Positions 9,749-16,382 of a DNA stretch of 64,000 nucleotides are shown one piece after another; the first letter of the stretch is position 1, and the number at the start of each line of letters is the position of its first letter. Position numbers and translations under genes: made by a program. Origin of the DNA: Paenibacillus crassostreae (GTDB lineage: Bacteria > Bacillota > Bacilli > Paenibacillales > Paenibacillaceae); the NCBI RefSeq assembly GCF_001857945.1, contig NZ_CP017770.1, positions 2,852,001 to 2,916,000 on the forward strand, in the 5' to 3' direction. The notes beneath the pieces are model-generated. The model did no database searches, was not told the DNA's origin, and saw only the letters and a list, made by a program, of their open reading frames with translations.

Positions 9749-11095
9749 TTGCATATAAACAATATAAATCAATCATCAAGTAAGGATGATCGATTCTCTT
9801 CATCTGGATTTATATTTGCTGCTATTGGTAGTGCAGTGGGTCTGGGTAATATGTGGAAATTCCCATATATTACAGGACAATACGGTGGAGCTGCCTTTTT
9901 CATATTATTCATTGCTTGTTTGGTTATCGTTGGGTTACCTGTGCTCCTAGCAGAGCTAGCTATCGGTCGAGGTGGACGTGGTAGTGCTTCATCATCATAT
10001 TATAAACTTAGTGGTAGTAAGGTGTGGAGTGGATTAGGCATGATATCGGTTATTGCACCGTTTATTATCATGTCATTCTACGCTATAGTCGCAGGTTGGA
10101 CGTTACATTATGCCATGTTATCATTTAGTGGGAAATTGTTCTCGAATTCAGATTTTACCGGACAGTTCAATGGATTTATGTCTGGTTATTATCCAATTGT
10201 CTGGCAGATCGTCGTGTTATTGTTGGTTGCTTTTGTTGTTATGAAGGGAGTTTCAGGTGGGATTGAGAAATTTAATAAAGTATTAATCCCAGGGATGCTA
10301 GCCCTCTTAGTCATCATCATGGTACGAGCTTTAACACTCCCAGGTGCAGGTTCGGGGGTATCCTTTTTTCTTAGTCCTGACTTCTCGAAATTGAATGAGG
10401 AATCGGCACTAGTTGCCTTGGGTCATGCGTTCTTCTCGTTATCCCTTGGTATGGGAACGATGATTACCTACGGCTCTTACGTAAAGAAGAGTCAATCTCT
10501 TGGAGCGGGTACCCTTGCTATTGCAGGCGGTGATTTACTTTATGCACTTATAGCTGGGCTGATTATTTTCCCTACGACCTTTGCCTTTGGCATAGATCCA
10601 GGTCAGGGGCCTGGGCTTGTGTTTATTGCATTACCAGCTGCATTCTCGGCTATGCCGTTTGGGGCTTTCTTTGGAGGTCTGTTCTTTCTCCTATTAGCGA
10701 TCGCAGCTTTAACGTCTACAGTATCCTTGTTAGAAGTTCCCGTTGCATTTACGATGGATCGCTTTGGATGGAGTAGAAAGTCATCTGTATGGATTATTAT
10801 ACTAGGTTGTTTCATTCTGGGTGTTCCCGCAGCCTTGTCATTAGGAGTATTACCCGAACTAACGATTGGTGGTAAGGTAGTGTTTGATTGGATGGATTTC
10901 TTCGCGTCAAATATATTATTACCGCTGGGTGGATTAATAGTTACTGTATTTGCAGGATATTTCTATAAGGGTGTTGCAGATGAAGCTGGACTCACGGCAG
11001 GGTGGTTTCGTATATGGTTATTCTTGTTACGATTCGTAGCTCCAATATTAGTTGTATTTGTGTTCCTGCATACATCTGGACTGATTAAATTTTAA
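9749..11095 (+). CDS. Sodium-dependent transporter of the neurotransmitter:sodium symporter (SNF) family
   Basis: About 448 residues. The TTG at 9749 is preferred because GGGGAG sits 10 bp upstream; an in-frame GTG at 9740 would leave no spacing. The first membrane segment carries the family signature GSAVGLGNMWKFPY, where Na+ and substrate bind in LeuT homologues. About 11-12 hydrophobic segments follow. Members import amino acids with Na+; the substrate cannot be read from sequence. Monocistronic with its own terminator. Confidence 0.9.
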   Translation: MHINNINQSSSKDDRFSSSGFIFAAIGSAVGLGNMWKFPYITGQYGGAAFFILFIACLVIVGLPVLLAELAIGRGGRGSASSSYYKLSGSKVWSGLGMISVIAPFIIMSFYAIVAGWTLHYAMLSFSGKLFSNSDFTGQFNGFMSGYYPIVWQIVVLLLVAFVVMKGVSGGIEKFNKVLIPGMLALLVIIMVRALTLPGAGSGVSFFLSPDFSKLNEESALVALGHAFFSLSLGMGTMITYGSYVKKSQSLGAGTLAIAGGDLLYALIAGLIIFPTTFAFGIDPGQGPGLVFIALPAAFSAMPFGAFFGGLFFLLLAIAALTSTVSLLEVPVAFTMDRFGWSRKSSVWIIILGCFILGVPAALSLGVLPELTIGGKVVFDWMDFFASNILLPLGGLIVTVFAGYFYKGVADEAGLTAGWFRIWLFLLRFVAPILVVFVFLHTSGLIKF

Positions 11096-11126
11096 GAGTA
11101 TATGAACAAATAGGAATAAATACTTT

Positions 11127-11178
11127 GAGGTGACCAAAATTTTCTCTACAATGAGAAGAGATCAAGGTCACTTTTTTT
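11127..11178 (+). terminator. Terminator of the symporter gene
   Basis: GGTGACC and TTCTC pair with GAGAA and GGTCACT across a short loop, followed by TTTTTTT, 30 bp after the stop codon. Confidence 0.8.
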
Positions 11179-11234
11179 AAAATATAATAAGGTAAAAGAA
11201 TTGAGGCTCAACCTCGAAATCAGTGCTTGATTAA

Positions 11235-11470
11235 TTAGTTTAGCCGATTACGATTACGTGTGAAGTAATGACGGCGTTGATAAGCTTTGATACGATTATG
11301 ACGACCTTCTACGGTTGAATTCGTCCATCGACAACGATGGTAATTGATGATCTCATTTTGCCAATCACGCATCGTTTTCAATCCGCTCTTAACAGCTTCG
11401 TGGTCGATCTTATCGCCCTGTTCACACCAACGGACGATGACCGATGTTCTTAATAATTTCAGCAGAGATG
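11235..11470 (-). pseudogene. ISL3-family transposase remnant (C-terminal fragment)
   Basis: The minus strand reads about 76 codons without a start, ending in TAA at 11235. It contains the WTNSTVEGRHNRIK segment followed by RRHYFTRNRNR, which matches the C-terminal catalytic-Glu region of ISL3-type DDE transposases (a pattern of the type TN..EG.NN.IK). A full transposase would be about 400 residues, so most of the gene is gone. The upstream end of the frame runs into the ~78-bp repeat at 11458-11535. Together these suggest past IS activity at the edge of the acquired block. Confidence 0.75.
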
Positions 11471-11535
11471 GCTACCTTAAAGTGATACGATGTATCGCTA
11501 TCATCGGAATGTTGACAGAATGAAAGTTTTTGTTA
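11458..11535. repeat. Copy A of a ~78-bp imperfect direct repeat
   Basis: Pairs with 13901-13979. The 60-bp core differs at about five positions. It includes an 8-bp stem around GAT (AGTGATAC-GAT-GTATCGCT), where the T/G pair still allows wobble pairing in RNA. Both copies have the same orientation and bracket the FMN-reductase / LLM / HxlR block. Confidence 0.85.
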
Positions 11536-11640
11536 ATTTTATTGTTTGATAGGACTTACAACATTACAGGATTAGCGATCTTTTTCAATTTTCAACCTTG
11601 GATTATTTCGTCAAGCACTGGTTTTGGTTTTGAATCAAAC

Positions 11641-11678
11641 AAAAATCCCTACTTTATATTGAAAATAGGGATTTTTCT
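11641..11678. terminator. Bidirectional terminator-like hairpin
   Basis: AAAAATCCCTA ... TAGGGATTTTT with a 17-bp loop. It probably serves the minus-strand operon that ends at 11747. The surrounding ~650-bp non-coding stretch (11096-11746) otherwise holds the symporter terminator, the transposase remnant and repeat copy A. Confidence 0.75.
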
Positions 11679-11746
11679 TCGTGTTCAATTATAAGATTTT
11701 AAATTAAAGGGCTACGCTACATTTAAGTGTAAAATGTCTGATCAGT

Positions 11747-12313
11747 TTAAAAATCGTATTCATTCTCTTTGTCTGTACGAATTTTTGCATAGCTTTCTGT
11801 TAATACAACCGTATCTTCAACTAATCGTGCAATACGGAAGGAGATATCATCATTAACTATTTCTTTACGATGGAAATCCATTTCTTCTATAAAGACATAA
11901 GTTTGAACGATTTGCGCCTTCATATATGATAGAATTGGCTTCAATTGTTGTTCAGCTATTAAGAAATGTTTCGATGAACCAGCTGTAATAACCATGCTGA
12001 CAATTTTATCTCGTAAGGCATTCACAGGCAGTAAATCAAATAAATTTTTAAGCGTTGCCGGAATAGATGCTTGGAATATAGGTGTACCAATCACAATCGC
12101 ATCTGCTTCCATTATAGCTTTTGTAATAAGTCTAGTATCACCCTCATACTCTAGATAATTTCGACCATCACTAAATTGAATATCAAAGTCAGCTAAATCT
12201 AAAAGTGTCCAGTCTACTTCCGAGTATTTATCCAGCAGTTCTTTTTCAACATAATTCATGGCCGTTCTCGTTTTAGAACCAACTATTGATCCTGAGATTC
12301 CAACTATTTTCAT
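11747..12313 (-). CDS. NADPH-dependent FMN reductase
   Basis: 188 residues, flavodoxin-like fold. The N-terminus GISGSIVGSKT is the FMN phosphate-binding loop, and TPIFQASIPATLKNLFD is the flavin-reductase segment. Start ATG with AGGAGG 7 bp upstream, only 14 bp after the LLM oxidoreductase stop codon, so the two are cotranscribed. It could supply reduced flavin to the monooxygenase or act directly as a quinone or azo reductase. The block is more A+T-rich than its flanks and lies between two direct repeats, which points to acquisition. The exact substrate is not determinable. Confidence 0.85.
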   Translation of the reverse strand: MKIVGISGSIVGSKTRTAMNYVEKELLDKYSEVDWTLLDLADFDIQFSDGRNYLEYEGDTRLITKAIMEADAIVIGTPIFQASIPATLKNLFDLLPVNALRDKIVSMVITAGSSKHFLIAEQQLKPILSYMKAQIVQTYVFIEEMDFHRKEIVNDDISFRIARLVEDTVVLTESYAKIRTDKENEYDF

Positions 12314-12327
12314 AATGTTACCTCCTA

Positions 12328-13383
12328 TTATTTTGCTGTATATTTTTTTAGCGCAGGTAAAATATCATTTCCGATAAACTCTATATTTTTCATTAATTTA
12401 TCAAATGGTATTCCACCAAAATCCATTTGAGCGATATAACGTTGGTGCCCAAATAGTTCATACTGATAGAGTATCTTTTCAATAATTTGTTGCGGACTAC
12501 CTACATTCAAGACATCACGATTATCTGCGCCTTGAGCAAATCCACGTTTTGAATAGCCGTGACCATTGATTAACTCCATTCCTAAATTGATATGTGGGTA
12601 TACTTCTTTTTGAGCTTGTTGTGTTGTCTCAGCTACATAGAAGAATCCAGCTACGGCAACAGGTAACGTTGATGGATCATGTCCGTGTTCTTGGGCTGTT
12701 TGTCTATAAGCGTCAACTGAGTATTTAAAGTTAATTGCTGGACCACCTAACATCGCAATTTGCATTGGTACACCAGCAATACCTGCTTTAATAGCACTCG
12801 CAGCATGACCACCAACTGCTCTCCATATTGGTAGTGATCCATTTAGCGGTCTTGGTATTATTTTTGCATTCTTTAATGAAGCACGGAATTTTCCACTCCA
12901 GTTAATAATTTCTTTTTCATTTATTTTTAATAACAAATCAAATTTTTCTTCATATAATTCTTCATAATCTTTTAAATCATATCCAAGCAAATCAAATAAA
13001 CCTACACGTGATGCACGACCAGCAATAATTTCTGCACGGCCATTTGAAATCAAGTCGAGTGTTGCAAAATCCTCATACACTCGAACAGGATCTAAAGTAC
13101 TGATGATTGTCGAAGCACTTGAAAGCTTAATTCTCTCTGTTGCTTGAGCAATTGCTGCTAAAATAACAGAATGTGCTTGAGTTGTAAAATATTCTTGATG
13201 ACTTTCACCAACACTAAAGAAATGAATTCCTGCTTGCTCTGCTAATTTTGCTAATTCAATAATCTCCTGAATACGTTGTTGCGCAGAAATTCTTTCCCCA
13301 GTATGAGGATTGGGAAGATGATCTCCTAGTGTATATAATCCAAATTCGATTCCGTCTTCTTTTTTAATTCGATATTGTTCCAT
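12328..13383 (-). CDS. LLM-class flavin-dependent oxidoreductase (luciferase-like monooxygenase)
   Basis: 351 residues. The bacterial-luciferase fold is indicated by an N-terminal FGLYTLGDHLPNP strand, HFFSVGESHQEYF, and the segment ATLDLISNGRAEIIAGRASR, which is the conserved core of the family. Members oxidise substrates with reduced FMN and O2. An FMN reductase gene follows at 14 bp, so a two-component monooxygenase is plausible. The gene is divergent from a HxlR-type regulator across 122 bp that hold palindromic operator candidates. Substrate unknown. A+T-rich codon use resembles its two neighbours, not the flanking regions. Confidence 0.88.
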   Translation of the reverse strand: MEQYRIKKEDGIEFGLYTLGDHLPNPHTGERISAQQRIQEIIELAKLAEQAGIHFFSVGESHQEYFTTQAHSVILAAIAQATERIKLSSASTIISTLDPVRVYEDFATLDLISNGRAEIIAGRASRVGLFDLLGYDLKDYEELYEEKFDLLLKINEKEIINWSGKFRASLKNAKIIPRPLNGSLPIWRAVGGHAASAIKAGIAGVPMQIAMLGGPAINFKYSVDAYRQTAQEHGHDPSTLPVAVAGFFYVAETTQQAQKEVYPHINLGMELINGHGYSKRGFAQGADNRDVLNVGSPQQIIEKILYQYELFGHQRYIAQMDFGGIPFDKLMKNIEFIGNDILPALKKYTAK

Positions 13384-13437
13384 GTTAATTGCCTCACTTT
13401 CTTGTTTTCTTTGTTAGTGTTAGTATGAACCTAATGA

Positions 13438-13467
13438 TACTTTTAAAACAGTACGCACTTTAAAGTG
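13438..13467. promoter_or_regulatory. Candidate HxlR operators in the divergent promoter region
   Basis: Two inverted repeats lie side by side: TACT-N8-AGTA at 13438-13453 and the perfect palindrome CACTTTAAAGTG at 13456-13467. They sit midway between the LLM and HxlR start codons. Binding by the HxlR protein is inferred from position and symmetry. Confidence 0.5.
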
Positions 13468-13505
13468 TTATAGTGTCGTTTAGGATACTGTAAGGAGATG
13501 ACGTT

Positions 13506-13844
13506 TTGGAAAAACAAGCAATGGCATGCAAAGTTGATGAAGCGTTAGAAATTATTGTGGGAAAATGGAAACCGATTATATTACTTCTGTTATTCGAACA
13601 TAAAGTAATGCGTTTTAATGAACTAAAACGTGCAATTCCTGGCATCACACAGAAAATGCTAACAACGCAATTGCGTGAGTTAGAAGAAGAAGATATCGTA
13701 CATCGAGAAATTTACCCACAGGTTCCACCAAAAGTAGAATATTCCATTACGGAGTACGGAAAATCTATTGAATCTGTTTTAGAAGTGATGCATGATTGGA
13801 GTGTTTTGCATTTAGAACATAAAAAGAAACTACAAAATGAATAA
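13506..13844 (+). CDS. HxlR-family (DUF24) transcriptional regulator
   Basis: 112 residues, started at TTG with AAGGAG 9 bp upstream. It is a winged-helix MarR-like DNA-binding protein (LGKWKPIILLLL-type first helix, RFNELKRAIPGITQKMLTTQ recognition region). Cys8 in AMACKVDEALEIIVGKWK is at the position of the redox-sensing Cys of YodB/CatR/HypR, which respond to quinones, diamide or hypochlorite. It is divergent from the LLM/FMN-reductase pair and presumably represses it until an electrophile modifies Cys8. Ends in a bidirectional terminator. Confidence 0.9.
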   Translation: MEKQAMACKVDEALEIIVGKWKPIILLLLFEHKVMRFNELKRAIPGITQKMLTTQLRELEEEDIVHREIYPQVPPKVEYSITEYGKSIESVLEVMHDWSVLHLEHKKKLQNE

Positions 13845-13848
13845 ACTT

Positions 13849-13878
13849 AAAAAAGCTAGTCTATTTGCTAGCTTTTTT
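13849..13878. terminator. Bidirectional terminator after the HxlR gene
   Basis: AAAAAAGCTAG-TCTATTTG-CTAGCTTTTTT, a near-perfect stem with A- and T-tracts on both sides. Confidence 0.88.
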
Positions 13879-13900
13879 CATTTGTTGGTAGGACCCCTAA

Positions 13901-13979
13901 TTCAGCAGAGATGGGTACCCTAAAGCGATACGATGTATCGCTAACATCGAAATGTTGACAGAATGAAAGGTTGTTGTTA
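13901..13979. repeat. Copy B of the ~78-bp imperfect direct repeat
   Basis: Matches 11458-11535. It contains a perfect AGCGATAC-GAT-GTATCGCT hairpin. The 3' part carries TTGACA (13955-13960), which serves as the -35 box of the next gene. Confidence 0.85.
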
Positions 13980-14001
13980 CTATTATCTCAAAATAAAGAT
14001 T
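13955..14001 (+). promoter_or_regulatory. Sigma-A promoter with MhqR-like operator upstream of the dioxygenase gene
   Basis: TTGACA (13955) and TACTAT (13978) are separated by exactly 17 bp. Immediately after the -10 comes TATCTCAAAATAAAGATT (13984-14001), which matches 14 of 18 positions of the perfect palindrome before the nitroreductase gene at 24342. The half sites TATCT/AGAT resemble the operator described for Bacillus subtilis MhqR, recalled from memory. Confidence 0.6.
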
Positions 14002-14052
14002 ACTTGATTAAAGATATAATCAGATGTTGATAATATTGAAAAGGGGACTATT

Positions 14053-14994
14053 ATGATGATAAATAAAATGATGGGTATTCATCACATCACTGCGATTGTG
14101 GGGCATCCACAGGAAAATGTTGATTTTTATGCAGGTGTTTTAGGATTACGTTTAGTGAAAAAGACAATTAATTTCGATGATCCAGGAACCTATCACCTTT
14201 ATTTCGGTGATCAGGGAGGGAAACCTGGAACAATCATAACCTTTTTCCCCTGGGCGGGTGCGCGACAAGGTAGAATAGGTGATGGGCAGGTCGGTGTAAC
14301 CTCTTATGTTGTTCCTGTGGGGGCCATGAAATTTTGGGAAGATCGACTGAAGGAATATCAGGTTTCTACCACTAGGTTGGAACGTTTCGGTGAGCAATAT
14401 TTAATATTCGATGATCCTCATGGTCTTCATTTAGAAATCGTGGAACGAGAAGAAGGAGCCAAGAATGAGTGGACTTTTGGAAAAGTGACAGCTGATGTTG
14501 CTATCAAAGGATTTGGTGGGGCAACGTTATTATCTACTCAACCAGACAAAACAGCTGAATTACTAGAAAAGGTTATGGGACTTGAACTCGTTGGACAAGA
14601 AGGAGATCTAATTCGCTTTCGCTCAACAAGTGATATTGGAAATGTAATTGATCTGAAATTAACGTCCAGTGGACGGGGTCAAATGGGTGTCGGTATGGTC
14701 CATCATATAGCATGGCGTGCCAAGGATGATGAGGATCAATTGGCTTGGAGAGAACATATCGCTAGTCAGGGATATGGGGTAACACCTGTGAAGGATAGAA
14801 ATTATTTCAACGCCATATATTTCAAGGAGCAAGGAGATATATTATTCGAAATTGCTACGGACCCACCAGGTTTTGTACATGATGAGTCGCTAGAAACAAT
14901 GGGTGAACAATTGATGCTACCCTCACAATATGAAGAATATCGCGCAAGACTTGAACAAGAGTTGATTCCGATTGAAGTTCGGGTAATAGATTAA
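14053..14994 (+). CDS. mhqO: Ring-cleaving dioxygenase of the VOC family, MhqO-like
   Basis: 313 residues, two tandem VOC (glyoxalase-fold) halves. Fe(II) ligands are probably His in GIHHITAIVGH, His in GMVHHIAWR and Glu in DILFEIATDPPGF. B. subtilis MhqO/MhqE/MhqA, of similar length, are thiol-dependent or hydroquinone-directed dioxygenases in the MhqR regulon. Start ATG with AAGGGG upstream; a second ATG follows at once. First gene of a three-gene operon with a flavin reductase (20 bp) and a methyltransferase (15 bp). Controlled by the promoter/operator at 13955-14001. Confidence 0.85.
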   Translation: MMINKMMGIHHITAIVGHPQENVDFYAGVLGLRLVKKTINFDDPGTYHLYFGDQGGKPGTIITFFPWAGARQGRIGDGQVGVTSYVVPVGAMKFWEDRLKEYQVSTTRLERFGEQYLIFDDPHGLHLEIVEREEGAKNEWTFGKVTADVAIKGFGGATLLSTQPDKTAELLEKVMGLELVGQEGDLIRFRSTSDIGNVIDLKLTSSGRGQMGVGMVHHIAWRAKDDEDQLAWREHIASQGYGVTPVKDRNYFNAIYFKEQGDILFEIATDPPGFVHDESLETMGEQLMLPSQYEEYRARLEQELIPIEVRVID

Positions 14995-15014
14995 CAAAAT
15001 AAGGAGTGATCATA

Positions 15015-15623
15015 TTGCTAGCGATTGATCCATCTATAATTTCAGAAAGAGATAATTATAAATTGTTGATAGGCAGCATTATTCCACGACCTATCGCATT
15101 TGTTACAACCTTGGCTAAAGATGGAACGTTAAATGGAGCACCTTTTAGCTATTTCAATATTGTATCCTCTAATCCGCCACTGATCTCACTATCAATCCAG
15201 CGCACTGGCGGGCAGCGAAAAGATACGACACGCAATATTATGGATTTGCAACAATTCGTAATCCATATCGTTGACGAAGATAATGTCGAGAAGATCAATC
15301 AGACAGCCGCTAGCCTGCCACCAGATGAAAGTGAAATTACATTGGCGGGGCTTACACCGGTAACTAGTGAAAAGGTTGAAGTACCTGGTATTCAAGAAGC
15401 GAAGGTACGATTCGAGTGTGTTCTGGAGCATATCTTAGAATTGGGAGGGACGAACTCCCCCGGTTGTGATCTAATCGTTGGTAGAGTTGTTCAATATCAT
15501 ATCGCAGATGAGATAACGGAGAATGGACGAATTGATCCTCATGGATTAAAGGCAGTAAGTCGCTTGGCAGGAAATAGCTACGCCAAAATTGGTGAAATCT
15601 TTGATATTGAACGCCCGAAGTAA
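15015..15623 (+). CDS. Flavin reductase-like flavoprotein
   Basis: About 202 residues from TTG 15015, with AAGGAG 8 bp upstream; the GTG at 15006 overlaps that ribosome site and is unlikely. Split-barrel FMN-binding fold of the DIM6/NTAB flavin-reductase family, recognised by IIPRPIAFVTTLAKDG near the N-terminus and NGAPFSYFNIVSSNPPLI. It binds FMN and probably reduces flavin or quinone-type substrates with NAD(P)H. It sits inside the MhqO-like operon, which fits a role in quinone or aromatic electrophile detoxification. Confidence 0.85.
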   Translation: MLAIDPSIISERDNYKLLIGSIIPRPIAFVTTLAKDGTLNGAPFSYFNIVSSNPPLISLSIQRTGGQRKDTTRNIMDLQQFVIHIVDEDNVEKINQTAASLPPDESEITLAGLTPVTSEKVEVPGIQEAKVRFECVLEHILELGGTNSPGCDLIVGRVVQYHIADEITENGRIDPHGLKAVSRLAGNSYAKIGEIFDIERPK

Positions 15624-15638
15624 GGAGGGAACCCATTC

Positions 15639-16193
15639 ATGGCAGTCACTCTCTATGGAATAGGATCGGGTATACTGGCAGTGGCTGTTCTGATAGCGGT
15701 CATATCGATTGTATTGACTAGCTGGAAGAATGGGATTTCACCTATGCCTTCATCCGCCTATGTTAGACGAGCTGTTATAGCTAAGATCAATGAAGTAACA
15801 GAACCGGGACTACTTGTAGAAGCAGGTTCAGGTTGGGGAACGCTTGCATTTGATGTATCCAAGAATACGAAGGGTTGGCAGATTGTTGGGATTGAGAATT
15901 CATCTATTCCTTTATGGGTATCTAGACTCTTAGTAAGATTTAGCCAACAGAAGAATGTTACTTTTGTTCGTGGCGATCTGTACAATTATCCGTACACGAA
16001 TGCTAATGTAGTACTTTGTTATTTATACCCTGGGGCGATGAAGAGCTTGAGTAATATTCTCTATGAACAGCTAACTCCAGAGTCGATGGTTATCAGTATA
16101 TGTTTTGCATTACCTGACTGGCAACCTGACGAGATTATTACATGTAGAGATATGTATCGAACCAAGATTTATGTATACCGAAATAGTGTATGA
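15639..16193 (+). CDS. Membrane-anchored class I SAM-dependent methyltransferase
   Basis: 184 residues with an N-terminal membrane segment (about residues 5-27) followed by a compact Rossmann domain. Motif I is VEAGSGWGTLAF, the acidic motif II follows in IVGIENS, and the region DLYNYPYTNANVVLCYLYP is the post-motif IV part. Start ATG with AAGGAGGG upstream, 15 bp behind the flavin reductase. The target is unknown; a role in O-methylation of hydroquinone products is possible but is only inferred from the operon. Resembles the small FAM173-like methyltransferases. Confidence 0.72.
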   Translation: MAVTLYGIGSGILAVAVLIAVISIVLTSWKNGISPMPSSAYVRRAVIAKINEVTEPGLLVEAGSGWGTLAFDVSKNTKGWQIVGIENSSIPLWVSRLLVRFSQQKNVTFVRGDLYNYPYTNANVVLCYLYPGAMKSLSNILYEQLTPESMVISICFALPDWQPDEIITCRDMYRTKIYVYRNSV

Positions 16194-16225
16194 CAGTAGA
16201 AAAAGAGGATATCGTTGAATATTTC

Positions 16226-16258
16226 CATCTGGGTCTAAAGATTCAGATGTTTTTTTTT
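16226..16258 (+). terminator. Terminator of the MhqO-like operon
   Basis: CATCTGGGTCT-AA-AGATTCAGATG (two wobble pairs) followed by nine T. Confidence 0.88.
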
Positions 16259-16382
16259 GTGTATAAGAAGGAAGAACGCTAGAAGTTAACGAATTAGTTG
16301 AGGATAGTGCAAGGTTCGACAATTTACGCATCATGATTTTATGATTGCTTATTAAATGGAGACAGATGGAGGAAATCGATTT

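Noticed and set aside
11458-11535. Reading repeat copy A as a small protein gene
   Set aside because: The frame lacks a start codon and ribosome site, and changes between copies A and B mostly alter amino acids.
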